Source of the DNA: Paraconiothyrium sp. Pb-2020
Lineage: Eukaryota; Ascomycota; Dothideomycetes; Pleosporales; Didymosphaeriaceae
Length of the DNA: 64,000 nt
Direction of reading: 5' to 3'
NCBI GenBank assembly: GCA_022419385.1
Contig: JAJUBI010000007.1
Span: 2,327,768 to 2,391,767, forward strand
A program made the translations under genes and the position numbers. The notes beneath the pieces were generated by a model. It was not told where the DNA came from. It made no database searches and saw only the letters and a program-made list of their open reading frames with translations. Below, piece by piece: positions 22,508 to 34,090 of the stretch (position 1 is the stretch's first letter; every line of letters starts with the position of its first letter).

Positions 22508-25500
22508 TTACTCCAAATAAGTCTTTTCGCGCTTCCTCAGAAACCTCATCGAAGCTCTTCTGCGGAGCCCGCCACGTCCTTTCTTCGCTTCGTCATCTCC
22601 GCCGGCGGTGTCCGGTCGTACGGGTTGTGGCGGGGCTCTCTTCCTCTGACTCGCCGAGCGCTCGTTCTGGTCGCGCCAGAACTGCCTCTTCTGATCGATA
22701 ACATTCTGCGTGAGGCTGCCAAAGCCTTTTTTAACAAAGGCGATGTCATGCAGAGTGTTTGGGTCGAGACAGCGCCGAGGAAGATTTTGCACAGCCATGA
22801 AGAGCTCGCCGTCGCCGGGTCGGTATTTCCGGATCTCTCCTTCGCCGAGCTTGAAGATGGCAAGAGCGTAGCGGTAGAGTGCGCGCGGGCCTTCGTAGAG
22901 GAAAGCGTCCCAGACGCGAAGAACGGTCTCGATGGGGAGGACGCCGATGAAGACGCTCATAAACCACGACGTACAGGAGAGTGCCACGGTTGGTTGGCGT
23001 TGGAACTTTGATTCGGGGTGGGCTTTGGATCCCGGACCGCTGTTCACAAGGTCTGTGTCATTGATTGAGGCCCACACTTTGGGAAGGTAGTCGCGGATCA
23101 GCATCATCAAGACGTTGACTTCGGTGTTGGCGAGGTTCCTAGCGTGGGCTCCTGGAAGGTGATTTTGGGTGATAATAGTCAACAGGATAAACGCTCGCTC
23201 AGTATCCTGCTTCAAGAAGAGAAGCAAAAGTCCTGCAATGAAATTTAATGATTGACAATACCCAATACCAGGGTTGTGTAAGGCGAATGCAGATAAAACC
23301 TCGCGGAGGTCACGAACCATCGATGGCTCGTCGTCACCCCCGTCACTAAATCGTGCCGACTTCAGGTCGGGCCGGAAATGAATATTATCAGGGAATGTCC
23401 TGTCAAGATCTCTTTCGATGGCTTCGCGGTCGTCCTTGTTGAGTTCGCCGTTTTCCACCCGAGCGACCAGCGAGCGATAAAGACCTGACATCTGGCGCGA
23501 TTTGAACTGCGCACCCGAGTAGAACCACCACATTTCTCCGCGCCAGTCCGGAGGATATCCTTTCCGAGCGTAGCGTTTGACTTTATCGCAGGCTTCCGGA
23601 AAATCGGTAGGATTTGTAACTGATAGGCCCGACTTCCTCATCAAAGCGATCCACTTATTCGACCTGCGCGTGACGTATTCCTCATACTTTGGGTGCCATG
23701 TGTTGTACTCCTGCACGCTGATCTTGTCGGAGGCCTTTTTAAAACCATAGCGATCGCGTTCGACACCTACGGCCGCCGACTTCTTTAATCCCGCAGAGGG
23801 CCTGGCATGGGGCTTGTTGCTGCCGAAATTGGTAGTCATGGCCTTACTAGGTGGCGAAGGTTCAAAGCTGCTGAGGTCGAACAAGGTGCTCTTGCGATCG
23901 AAAATGCTGGTAGACGCACGCCGAGGAAATGCGTCGTCTTCGTCCACCTCGGGCAACGGCGAAGATCGTTTGGGCGGGGACGTAGTCGATGCTTCGGTAA
24001 GCGCACGAAGTGCAGCGCTTGGTCCTTTAGAATGTCGCTTCGCGTAGCCTTCAAACTCTGCCCAGTCGTGACGTGATAGTCGCGATTTACTGCGAGGAAT
24101 CTGCGGTAGACCGGTGAGCTCTTTATGAATCTCCTGCATCTTGTGGCTGTCGCTGCTCAGCTTAGTCGACAGCCGGGGCCGGACTAAAATCCTGCTCCTA
24201 CGTTCTGCAGTCATCGTAGACGTCCGTCGCGGCAACTCCTCGCTTGATCGCTGCAAGGCCATGTCGATAGTCTGCACGGGTTGGTCCCCTCCAGCAGGCG
24301 TTGTGTGGTCCAGTCGAAGTGGGCTCACTCCGTCGATGGGTGGGACATGGGTGGTGTGCTGCTTTTTCTGGGCGGGTTGCTCCACTTGTGGGCCAGTGGT
24401 TGTTGAGGCTTGAAGCGACCCGAGATTCAAGTGTGCAGCTTGAGGCATCGATAGGCGATTTGGGGAGCTTCCAAAAGAGTCTCGCTCGGTAACTCTTGAC
24501 AGCTCCCTATTATGTGAATTAGCAGTTTGTCCGAGCTGCCCATGAGCGGGCGTGTACGATGAAGTTGGACGACTGATATCCTGTGAGTAGCTCGACGAGC
24601 GGTCGTTATGCCCAGCATCTGAATCTAGGGTAGACGAGCCACGGTCGCCAACAGTATCTCCGGGAAGAGGCTCCGAGTCTTGATCTTCCGGTTCGTCAAA
24701 GTATGCATCGATAACGTCCTCGACCGAACTCATAATGTCTTCCTCGTCGGGCGAGATACTGGTCGGAAGTGTGTCTGTTGATAGATCGCGCTCCTCTGAC
24801 TGGTCCCTTGAGTAGGTGCTCGCCCTGTTGTCACTGCTCACGATAGAGCTCCTGCCTGTGGCAATACTGCTCCGTTCGGTGCCACTTTGTTCGATGAGAC
24901 TGGATGCATTCGTCCATCCTGACCGGACACTAGCTCGTGACTCCTCACCCCGGAACAGGCGCGGAGGAAAATGTTCGTTGTGCGACCAGTTTAGTCCGCC
25001 ACGGTCAGGCTTGTAGGCTCCAGAAGGATTGGAACGGTTACTGGCTCTAATGAGTCCATAGTCGGGTATGGAGGTTGCAGATCGCAGCGGTGGGTAGCCT
25101 TGGAAGCTCGGTTGTGTCGAAGTCGTCATTCCACGATACCTCTGTTGCTGTGCTTGTGGCCAAGGCGCTTCGTCGGCAAAGGGATCTGAGCCATGGGGAT
25201 TGACAGGATTGCTGGCAAGCGGGTTGAACAGGGATCGAGGATCGCTCGTCACGCTCTGATTGCTGACCTGTCGCATCACTGGAGGGAACGTGGGTGACTG
25301 CGGTTGCTCTGCTCGTGGGAATCCGTTGTTGAGAGGTGACGACAGTGCGGCATGGCGGAGGAGGGAGGGCGTCCGTGATCGTGCACTGAACTTAGGTGAG
25401 GTCAAGGGCAGCAGCGGTGGGCTCGCGGTGGGAGAAGGACTGTATACGGCGCGTTCGTACGCAGGAGCAACAGCCACGTCCATCTGTAGCTGCGCCGGTT

Positions 25501-25711
25501 GTCGGGATCGTCCAGACCCGAACCCTTTCCTGACGGCGGCTTGTGCATGTGGGTGGTTGGACGGTTGGGGTGAGGCAGGCGGCGTGTACTCGGCGTGAGG
25601 ACGGTAGGGAAGGTACTGCTGCCTCGAGACAGGCGTTTCAGAGCTGGTGGCTGAATCGCGGGCGGTGGGTGCCCAGGCGCGAGGGCTAGTGGGCAGTGGA
25701 GGCTCACTCAT
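22508..25711 (-). CDS. TBC-domain Rab GTPase-activating protein
   Basis: Intronless frame of 1067 codons from ATG at 25711. The N-terminal 600 residues are Ser/Pro-rich and disordered. The TBC domain covers roughly residues 680-985. It has the entry WRGEMWWFYSGA near 720, the catalytic arginine-finger motif IERDLDRTFPDN near 770 (IxxDxxR) and the glutamine-finger motif YCQSLNFIAG near 818 (YxQ), with both catalytic residues intact. WFMSVFIGVLPIETVLRVWD follows near 900. TBC proteins speed GTP hydrolysis by Rab GTPases through the paired Arg and Gln fingers. The protein is of the large fungal GYP/Msb3-like kind, but which Rab it acts on cannot be read from sequence. The C terminus is basic and Arg-rich. 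Confidence 0.88.
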   Translation of the reverse strand: MSEPPLPTSPRAWAPTARDSATSSETPVSRQQYLPYRPHAEYTPPASPQPSNHPHAQAAVRKGFGSGRSRQPAQLQMDVAVAPAYERAVYSPSPTASPPLLPLTSPKFSARSRTPSLLRHAALSSPLNNGFPRAEQPQSPTFPPVMRQVSNQSVTSDPRSLFNPLASNPVNPHGSDPFADEAPWPQAQQQRYRGMTTSTQPSFQGYPPLRSATSIPDYGLIRASNRSNPSGAYKPDRGGLNWSHNEHFPPRLFRGEESRASVRSGWTNASSLIEQSGTERSSIATGRSSIVSSDNRASTYSRDQSEERDLSTDTLPTSISPDEEDIMSSVEDVIDAYFDEPEDQDSEPLPGDTVGDRGSSTLDSDAGHNDRSSSYSQDISRPTSSYTPAHGQLGQTANSHNRELSRVTERDSFGSSPNRLSMPQAAHLNLGSLQASTTTGPQVEQPAQKKQHTTHVPPIDGVSPLRLDHTTPAGGDQPVQTIDMALQRSSEELPRRTSTMTAERRSRILVRPRLSTKLSSDSHKMQEIHKELTGLPQIPRSKSRLSRHDWAEFEGYAKRHSKGPSAALRALTEASTTSPPKRSSPLPEVDEDDAFPRRASTSIFDRKSTLFDLSSFEPSPPSKAMTTNFGSNKPHARPSAGLKKSAAVGVERDRYGFKKASDKISVQEYNTWHPKYEEYVTRRSNKWIALMRKSGLSVTNPTDFPEACDKVKRYARKGYPPDWRGEMWWFYSGAQFKSRQMSGLYRSLVARVENGELNKDDREAIERDLDRTFPDNIHFRPDLKSARFSDGGDDEPSMVRDLREVLSAFALHNPGIGYCQSLNFIAGLLLLFLKQDTERAFILLTIITQNHLPGAHARNLANTEVNVLMMLIRDYLPKVWASINDTDLVNSGPGSKAHPESKFQRQPTVALSCTSWFMSVFIGVLPIETVLRVWDAFLYEGPRALYRYALAIFKLGEGEIRKYRPGDGELFMAVQNLPRRCLDPNTLHDIAFVKKGFGSLTQNVIDQKRQFWRDQNERSASQRKRAPPQPVRPDTAGGDDEAKKGRGGLRRRASMRFLRKREKTYLE

Positions 25712-26962
25712 TTCGAGTGGCCGGCCTAGAGAATATAATGGCAGATGCGGAGAATTGCCTCATTCGGCCGGGCGAAAGACTGTCTCGGGAGTGCCGTATG
25801 TGTGCATCAACATGTCGGGGACGTGCTATGGTGGTGCGGGCGAGGCTGGAGCTTGCGGTGCAGCGCAGCTAGCTACTGTTGCAGATCTGGTGTGAAAGCT
25901 GTGGAGCACGGCGCCAGCGAAGCGCGAATGTGAGGAATCAGGTAGGTGGGTTGGACGGTAGGCACCGGGGTGGGTGTGCAGTGCAAGGCGCGCGGGGCTA
26001 CGAAGTGAATGGTGAAGGAACGAATGCGACGGCGTCTGGCGCGCAGAGAGAGCGTGCAAAGGGGCGCCGTGGCCTGGCTGACAGCAATGGTCGGATGGAA
26101 AGGACAGGACGTTTGTGAGAAGCCAAGCGGTTCCACCAGTGGTGATTAGGTTTTGGGGGCTCGAGCGGAGCGCATTCCAACGGGGCCGTCGAGCGACCAC
26201 AGGAGCGGTGCTGGAAGCGAGGCCGCGGCCAATGGCGACGGCGGGAGAGGCAGTGGGCCGCTCGAGGAAGAATCCGGCCGTCTTTCAGTGTCTTGACCAG
26301 CGCCGGCCCGCCCAGCGACGGCGCCTTGCCCGACGCGGCGCGACGTACACAGTAAACAAACGCAAAAGCAAGCAGCGGCGCAGGCGTTTCAGGGGCACTC
26401 CGACCGCGTCTCGCTCCACGACTTGGACAAACCCACCGTTTGAAGCTGACTCGGCAAATTAACGCCAGCTGTGCCGACCCGCCGCCGGCCCAAGGACTCG
26501 TACTGTGTAGGGCTGGCAGGCCTGCCTCCTGCGAAATTGCACCCGGCCAGAGCTGCGTCGGCGCGTTTCCCCGCGGGCTGTGCGCTGCTCCGCCGGCTCC
26601 ATGCGGAAAAGGCAACCTCATGCCACGATTCAGCACCGGCTCCCTCTCGCAAGCATCCGGGCAGTGTTTTGCGAATCGCTCCGTCGCCGACATGACGCCA
26701 TGCCCAGCTTCTACCTGTGTCGCGTGCTTGTTTCTTTGTTCACGCCGAGGCAGCTCTCGGTCGGTAGATTGCTCCGCCTACATACATACAGCAGCTACAG
26801 CTGTCATGAAGAAGCCCGCTCCCATGCCGAAGCTCCCATCCTTGCCTCCCTTCGCACGCCGTGGCCCATCAAATGCAAATTTCGCCGGACGCCTGGGATG
26901 CGCAGAGGCCAACCTGACGCCCTCCCCAACAATGCTCAACTCGCCGCTGTGACGTCTCCTTC
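25712..26962. other. GC-rich region between the TBC gene promoter and the E2 gene 3' end
   Basis: It contains the promoter of the minus-strand TBC gene and the 3' flank of the minus-strand E2 gene. Long overlapping frames on both strands (231 codons minus, 205 and 170 codons plus) are an effect of high GC and have no domains. No gene is supported. Confidence 0.5.
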
Positions 26963-27534
26963 CTACTTCGCATACCGCTTCACCCAATCCTTGGCGTTCT
27001 TCTCGAACTCTTTGCGGTTCTCCTTGTACTCGTTGGCAATCGAAGGCTCAATGGCATCGTCAATGTTCGGCTCCACCATCAGCGACTGGATCAGGCGCAG
27101 CACGGCCACCACCTTGTTCGGCGGCTTCCACTCATCGGGCCGCAGGAGGCCCAAGCACATGGAGCCTTTGTCGTCGTTGCTGACATTGGGATGGTAGATC
27201 TTCGTCCTGAAGCTGACGACCGGGGGCTTGAACGGATACTCGTTGGGGAAGACAATCTCGAGCTTGAAATGGCCGCCCTGCAGCGCAATTAGCACCCAAC
27301 TGCGACATGTTGCCCAACTTGAGACTGACACCATACACAGAGCCGTCTGGGCCGTCCATCAGAACCTCCCACTTGGTCATGTTCTGTTCATCAAAGTTGA
27401 TCTTCATGCCCGCAGGCGTCTCCGCCATGCACTCGCCGTACTCCTGCATCACGATTAGCCTCTGCATGTGAAGGCCATTCTTAGCTATTGATAAGCCGTA
27501 CCTTCATGATCCTCTTCTTCGCGCCGGCGCTCAT
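26963..27534 (-). CDS. Ubiquitin-conjugating (E2) enzyme
   Basis: Exons 27534-27502, 27443-27339 and 27277-26963 give 150 residues, a plain UBC fold without extensions. The first exon encodes MSAGAKKRIMK (helix 1). FKLEIVFPNEYPFKPP, then KIYHPN (the HPN motif) and SMCLGLL with the active-site cysteine follow, with an EPSIANEYKENRKEFEKNAKDWVKRYA tail helix. E2 enzymes carry ubiquitin or a ubiquitin-like protein as a thioester. Sequence is somewhat closer to the UBE2L3/Ubc4 group than to others, but the subclass is not settled. Exon 2 end: the in-frame donor GTGTAT gives DGPDGS|GGHF, lacking the usual VYxGG residues; the neighbouring donor GTGTCA would keep VY but breaks the frame. Exon 2 start: a nearer acceptor would give only a 40-nt intron, so I chose the one at 27444. 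Confidence 0.88.
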
Positions 27535-29243
27535 TGTGGCGGTTGATCACGAAGTGGCGGTTGCGTATTTCGGACTTTGGTGCGTCTGCGGAAGTGGACT
27601 CAGTCAGGCGCGCTTTGAATTGTCAAGCCGCAGCCACTGCGGTCACAACTTGACCTTTCACCGTTGAAGTTCGGGGACGAGGTAAAGTACGTGTGTAGAG
27701 GTCGTAAAGGTAGCGCAATGCGTCTGGTCGTTGATGAAGTTACTGCGGGTGTGACCGTGAAGTGGGTTGGTGGGGGTAGATGACGACGGAGTCAAAGCTG
27801 CGGTACACGTCCACACCCAGCGCTGTCGCCTTGCGCTTGACTTCTCTTGTCCACCGCGGTTGCACTGATACAGTGGAGCCTGACACCCTGCAGACAGCGT
27901 CGGCAAGTTGAAATCGTCGCATCGAATGATTTCTTCACAAGCATTTCATGCCGAGACGTCACAGACAGCAAATGACTGCCCTGAGCTGCGCTCGACCAAT
28001 CAGCGGCTTGCCGACAGCCAAAGCTGTTGAGCTTACCCTGTCGCCCTTCTTTCAAGTTCACACTTCAAAGTTGTTTGAATCATCGAATTGAATGTCAAAA
28101 GCACACAACCTCCAATTTTGCTGTAATTTACCTTCTTCTTCTTTCCTTTGAACACGATGGTCACATATGCAGCTCAGCACCTGGGCACCTGCAAAGCGTG
28201 CCTTCCGCCTTTGGCTCCTCCATTCTAGACTACCTGCCAGCGCACAGTCCTTCATTTCACCTTCATGTGCTTAGCATCACACTTCCTCAACTTCTCTTAC
28301 AAATTCCAGGCTCTTCTTCCTTATCAATCAGAGCGGTGTGCTCGATGTCTCTCTACGACGTGGCAGTACCTGGAGAAATGCGAAAAGGACAACCTTCGAA
28401 ATGCCGAAATGCCGAAACGCAGCACCATCGAGACACATTAGCAGGCTCGTTATGATCCTGTAGCACGAGTCTCAACCGCCCGTACTCCGATGCGCTTTGG
28501 CTCTGTCGCTCTGTCTGTGAGTCACGAGGCTGGATACCGGCAGAGGCCGCCCATGCATAGCGGTCACTGTGCCGCCGGATGGTCACATGGTGCGTAGCCT
28601 AACGCGCGTACGCCCCTCATTCGATCTATCTTCGAGCATTATCAAGAACAACAAGCCCGAGGCCTGAAAAACCAGTGCTTTCTCACTGGGAGCGTTCGGG
28701 GAAGGCCCGACGACGTCAGCCCTCGTCTGCGTTGTCGCCTACGCAGATCTTGCAGGGATACCGCGTCTTACCAAGAATCAACATTCCAACTCTTTCCACC
28801 TTGTCTACGCTGTCGAATGAAGAGCCGCGAGCAATCGACCTGTGCTCCTTTTCCATCCACTCAGAGGGCACTTGTAGAGCCATTGACGAATCGCAGCATG
28901 CAACATGCAGGCACTGCCCGCCGCTTATCAACAGGCTGCAGGGGAGTGTGACTTGGCGCCGTATATAATAAGGCTGGCCTCTCCCCCACCGCCTGTCCGT
29001 ACGCCTCTCGACAAGACCCATAGAGCCCGACAACCAACGTGTGCTTATCGTCACCAAGTGTGACGACAACACACAGAGTCGCTTCGGATTTCTCAGCACT
29101 TTCTCCCGCAAAGTCGCGTTAAATCTGAAGGGCTTCCGGAGCTCTCACCCACAAAGCTGCGTCACACTAACCTGTCCACTCTTTACCAGTCCCTTCGTCG
29201 CTCGCTCCGCCGCTCGTTCAAACGATACCACTCTTCGCCCAAC
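27535..29243. other. Intergenic between E2 gene and BTB gene (divergent)
   Basis: 1.7 kb between divergent genes. It holds a good TATA-like element at 28962-28970 that probably serves the BTB gene, followed by a CT-rich leader. Frames of up to 142 codons have no recognisable content. No gene. Confidence 0.5.
28962..28970 (+). promoter_or_regulatory. TATA-like box
   Basis: TATATAATA, about 280 bp upstream of the BTB gene ATG (29244) and just upstream of a CCTCTCCCCCACC pyrimidine-rich tract, a usual position for fungal transcription starts. Assignment is by sequence and position only. Confidence 0.35.
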
Positions 29244-30148
29244 ATGTTCGGAAAACGCTCCTCAAAGGACCGTTCGGGTAAGATTACCAAACAGCCGAAG
29301 AGGTCGTTTCGCGACGACTCCCGACAGAAACAGCGCATCGTCGACAAGATGGAATCCGTCCGTATGGATAGTCCAATGATGGAGCAAGTGTCGCCTAGCC
29401 TCACCTCTGCTATTGTCACAATTGTCATCGGTCCGGACCAGCGTCTGTTTGCTGCCCACGAAGACGTCCTCTGTCATTCCCCATACTTCACTGAAGCATT
29501 GCGGGGCCAGTTCTTCGAGAGCACGAATAAGCGCATCGACCTGCCCACGGAGGAACCCGAAGTATTTTCCTGCATCCTCGAGTATCTTTACAAGGGAGAC
29601 TATTACCCGCGCTTGGTCCACGACAAGCGCCGCCAGACCTGGATGCTCGAAGGTGCAGTGTCAAGCCCGGACCCAAACAAAGGCGACCGCGTAGCCGCCG
29701 TCGAGCCAACCTTTTTCCACGCCGGCGTAGGCGACATCATTCTCCGTGACACAGCCGTGTACTGCGCTGCTGATCGTTACGGCCTCGAAGAGCTCAAGAA
29801 GCTCTCTCTGCGTAAGCAGGGCCTGCAGAGCGGGATCGAGGTCGGCACCATCCTGCGTAGTGCGCGTTATGCCTACGAGAACACGCCGGATAGTGATTCG
29901 AGGCTGCGCGCTCATTACCTCGCACTCATCATCCGTAGCCGGAAAACTTTCAAGCGTAGTGGAACCATGCAGATGGAAATGGAGATGGGGGGAAAACTGT
30001 TCTTTGACTTGTTTGTTGCAATGTGTAACCATGTCGATGATATCGTGGATGCGAGGTACGCCTCTCCTTTGCCTCTCTTATTTCCCAGTGATCCCAGAAT
30101 GCTAATGGGGTCTCCAACAGCAATGCTCGCACTCCCAAGACCATCTGA
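29244..30148 (+). CDS. BTB/POZ domain protein
   Basis: Exons 29244-30055 and 30121-30148 with a 65-nt intron (GTACGC...CCAACAG) give 279 residues; without splicing the frame runs on into unlikely sequence. After a basic N terminus (FGKRSSKDRSGKITKQPKR) comes a BTB domain at about residues 50-125: VTIVIGPDQRLFAAHEDVLC, SPYFTEAL, then DLPTEEPEVFSCILEYLYKGDY. This is the form found in many fungal stand-alone BTB proteins. BTB domains dimerise and often link substrates to Cul3 ligases, but no Kelch, MATH or zinc-finger partner domain is present, so the role is unknown. The region after the BTB, including CAADRYGLEELKKLSL, resembles the usual C-terminal helices. Confidence 0.82.
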
Positions 30149-32063
30149 AGGTTATGCCCACGACAGACTCGTAATCGAGCATGCACACACCACGGCCCAC
30201 ATACATCCCTACTCATGCGCACATCCAATTTGACACAGCGACGCTCTGCTCTCTAGCACGCGTCTGCGCGCGCATCTATCCACAGACAAGAAAACTCTAA
30301 AAAACATCTCGGATTGGAAAGGATTGACTCCCCTCCCCTGGCGTTTATAGCCGCCCAAGACTGGATCATCACGGCTGGATATCTCTCGATTCATCTCGCA
30401 ACTCCTCATCTTTTCCGTGGCGTTTTGGCTCACCCCTGCGTCTCTCTCCGTGCGCCGTCCTTGCATCAGCGTTTTACGAGCACCCCTCCTACGGGAGAGT
30501 ACAGTCCGACGACACGAAACTGCGTTTCTTTTGTTGCACTTGGTGCTGTTGTTGTAGTTGTAGGACGGACGGCGGGATATGGGACACTCTGTTTTTAGTG
30601 TATGGTTCTGCGATGGTTGTAGGTCCGCTTTTACTAGTAGGAGCCTTGAGGGTTTTGAAAGGAAAGGAGAAGATCGCAGCTGAGATCGCTCGAGGGAGAA
30701 TGGCAGGATGGTGGGAAGCTGAAGCTGGAGCTTACCTTTAGCGCGCGATGTAATGTGATATAAGGTCGCCGCTATGGCTATGTGCTTTGCTGTGAGATGT
30801 CTTGAGTACCGTTTTCGTCCCCAATCACGAAAGACACTGCTGCCGTACCAACTGTCATCATCTCTAACCTCTTCAACGAGAAGCGGTGACAGTATCATAC
30901 GGTCGTTCCCAACGATATCATACGTTTTTCTCTTGGGCCGAGCTGCCATGATCTTCGTATAGTTACTCCGTACAATAATGCCAGCTTACGCTACCCCTGC
31001 GGCCAAATCTCGCCACTTCTATCCACGTTTACTAATTCCATCTTCACATATACAGTACTCGCAAATCGCGTCCAACTTACCAGCTTCCGCGTTGAGCAGC
31101 ACTCCGTTCACGCTCCTCGGAACGAGCATCAAGCTCGAGCAGCCTGCTGATCCGGAATGGAATCGGGCCGCTGCAATCCTTCGGAACTATCCTTGCGAGA
31201 CAGACACTACAGGGTGTAACGAGAAGTAGGGAGGTAGTGCCGAAGAAAACCCGTGAACAAGGCAAGTGGAGTGAAAGAAAGCAAATACCGGTACTTGAGC
31301 ATCGAGATCTAGATCGAGCAGGGGTAGTCGTCTCCTAAGGTAATGGGAAGCCGAGGCAATTTGCGGGATGAGTTTTGTGCTGCGCAGATGACATCGACTT
31401 AGACACGTTAAGATGTGAATTGCAACATTATCTCTTTTTGGAAGGCAAACAAAAGAATAGTAGTCTGTACGGTGGTGGTAGCAGCGGTTCACGTATTGTG
31501 CTTACGAAGGGTTGTGAGGCGTATGTGGATAATAGTGAAAAAGAAGACGCTTTCCGCGACTCCATTTATTGGTATGAGCTACGTAAGCGGACACGCGTGT
31601 TGCGATGCGGATGTGCAAAGCGAGTGTCCGAACAGAAACAGAAGAAGACCAAAACCCACCCGCGGAAGCGAGCGCTTACGCCGCTTGAGATCCGCTTTGA
31701 TTACTTAAATCGGAGGAAAATAGCAGTAGATGCGGCATAGACATCAACAGTTCGTTAGGCAAATCGCAAGTCAAGATACGAAAGGAAAAGGGTATGTGTC
31801 CCGAGGAGCGGGCTGTTACAATAGGAGTTTCGGTCCGGAAAAGGCATCTGCGACAAGGCGGTATGTCTCCGCGAGCATGTGACAGCTTTTGCGAGTAACG
31901 AGAAGAAGCGTACGCGAACATGTGATATCGGAAACATAGATCAAAAGTAGCAGGTCCACATGACCCGCGAAATATAAGTATCGGAAACGTAGCGGGGCGT
32001 GGTCGGGCCGAGACCGTCTTTGGTATGTGCTGTGTACTGTTACATGGTGGATGTGTTGTTGAA
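30149..32063. other. Intergenic; possible small minus-strand gene not resolved
   Basis: 1.9 kb between the BTB gene and the 3' end of the HSF gene. A minus-strand frame from ATG 30949 begins MAARPKRKTYDIVGNDRMIL and stays protein-like for about 70 residues up to a GTAAGC donor near 30737, then becomes low-complexity; I could not find a convincing second exon. I therefore do not call it a gene. The rest is 3'-flank-type sequence. Confidence 0.4.
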
Positions 32064-34090
32064 TCATTGCATTCGCTTTCGCTTCCGTGCCTCGTCAGGG
32101 TCGTCTTCGTCCGCCCGTTCTTGGGTATCTGCAGGGTTGAGGAGAGAATGTACATTCGACGCCATACTCGAGCGACGTGTAGGGGGGCCGGGGGTGTCTA
32201 GACCTTTGAAAGGATACCGGGCTCCGGGAAGAGACCAGCTACTGTCCGCGCTTAATGTCGACGGCGTGGTATCACTCGTCAGAGGTGGAGTGTTCTGACG
32301 GGAAGTCTGTTGGCGTGGTCCGCGGGGTAACTGGTAGGACTCTAAAGCATTACGGAGCTGTTGGTCCTCGCCTCCGATAGGCGGCCGATGAGGGGAGGAG
32401 GGCCATTGGGATGAATTCTGTCCAGATGCGTATGGTGATTGTGAGGGCGGTTGTGGTTGCCAACCGTGCGTACGTATATCTGCCGAGGTATGCCGCCTAT
32501 AGAGATTGTAAGGCGGGGACGAGCTAGTCCCCAGATTGCTTCCCAGTGTATTGCCAGGATGCTGGATGGACGGTGGAGGCGGTGGGGGTGGCTGGTGAGT
32601 AACTGGGGTCCTGGCTGATGACGGAGAGTAATTACCCGTACCAATTGAGCCGTAACGGCGCGGAGAAATCGCAAGATGTGCCGGAACCGGAGGTTTAAAT
32701 GGTTGAGCTTGGCGAGAAGGTAAACCTGCCAAAGAGCCTCGTCGTGATTCGGGCCCATTGTCCTGCGGCATTTGTCGTGGGGAAAGAGGGGCCTGGTTAT
32801 TGTCTAGGTGCATGAAAAACGGTTGTCGGGCAGAGAGAGGCTCCTCCGGAACCTCCAACACGCGCAACATTTCGGACTGGCGGGAAATCTCTCGTTGCAT
32901 CGAATAGGCTAGTGAAGGTCAGTTGACGTCAAAATAGAGTATAGGCAGAAGTACGTACCGTCCTTGTACACTTGGTTTTCCGGGTCTGGTATTAACGCCA
33001 TGATATAATTTGTTAAATCGTGATTCCACTATTCCGCGTGTTAGCTGGAGCGAATCGGATCAAGCCAAGAGACTGACCTGTTGGCACTTGATCATGTTGT
33101 CCATGAGAATGGTGTTTTTCTGGCTGAGGTAGGCGCAGCTGTCCTCTGAGCGTTGCATACGCGCATGCATGTCGTACAGGCCATGCTCCAACGCGGTGAG
33201 CCGTGATTCGATCGGATCGGGCATGGATTCGGTCGGTGGACCAGCGGGCGGACCAGATGGGACTTTAGGCGTGGAGAAGGAATCGCGGTGGATGAGCGCG
33301 TGCCTGGAGGCGCGGCGCTTGATCTCCCGCAAGCCTACGAGATCGCCTCGTTTGAAGTTGCCGTTGCCGTGCTTGAACTCCCACAACGGCGAGTCGGGCG
33401 AGCCAGTGTGGAAGACATCGCTCACTGGGTATTGTTAACCATGCTCGATAGTAGCAATATTGGGCGGTGCTTGCCTTTATGAAATCCATACATGTTCAAT
33501 TGGCGGACGAATGAGGAAATATTAGTGTGCTTGAAGTACGATCTACAAGCCCGGTTAGATATATTAAAAAGCGGTCAAAGCTCCCGATGCACGTACGACA
33601 GAACTTTGGAGAAGTCGCTTGAAGGAGACATGACAAAGCTTTCGTTTGTGCTGGACCACGAAATCAGGTGCTGGATGCTCTGGTCTTCGAGCATGCTGCG
33701 GTCGCATTAGCTAAGGAGCGGACAGGCAATGCCTGAGGAGGCTCACTTGTATAGCTTGTGGATGAAGGCAGTCTGTACGACCTTGGGTTGCTGCGCAGCC
33801 GCTGCAGCTCCTACAGGCGGAGGATTGCCATTGCCGTTCAGCATCTTGCCCTCCGAGTCTCCGTTCGTATGCTGCTCCTGATTCGCGTTGTTGCGGTCGC
33901 CAACAGGGCCGTTCAGCATGGGCGGGCCCATGGTGGGGAGGGTGGAGGGGGTGATGTCCATGGGGTCCCGGGGCGGCGTGAGATGGGTCGAGCTGGTGGA
34001 GGAGGGCAGTATGGGTATGGACTTGTGCAGTGGCTGGTGGTGCGGGTCGGCGGAGAAGGGACTTCGGCGGGCGTCTGCGACAGAAGCCAT
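32064..34090 (-). CDS. sfl1: HSF-type transcription factor, Sfl1-like
   Basis: Six exons: 34090-33747, 33695-33597, 33542-33475, 33424-33078, 33028-32959, 32908-32064; 590 residues, all phases agree. The heat-shock-factor DNA-binding domain spans about residues 105-222 and is split over four exons: FIHKLYNMLED, LISWSSTNESFVMSP, SFVRQLNMYGFHKV (recognition helix) and WEFKHGNGNFKRGDL...RRASRHALIHRDSF. The WEFKHGNGNFKRGDL form is that of fungal Sfl1 (flocculation suppressor) rather than classical Hsf1. A heptad coiled-coil follows (about 242-286), then a Pro/Ser/Gln-rich region and a C-terminal basic KRKR cluster. Intron 3 (33474-33425) starts with GC, not GT. Sfl1 in yeasts represses adhesion and flocculation genes; the role here is inferred. 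Confidence 0.88.

Noticed and set aside
25998..26693. 231-codon minus frame and overlapping plus frames
   Set aside because: GC-rich promoter region; overlapping frames on both strands, none protein-like.
30209..30949. 246-codon minus frame starting MAARPKRKTYD
   Set aside because: Only the first 70 residues look coding and no second exon could be supported, so it is mentioned in the intergenic entry but not called.
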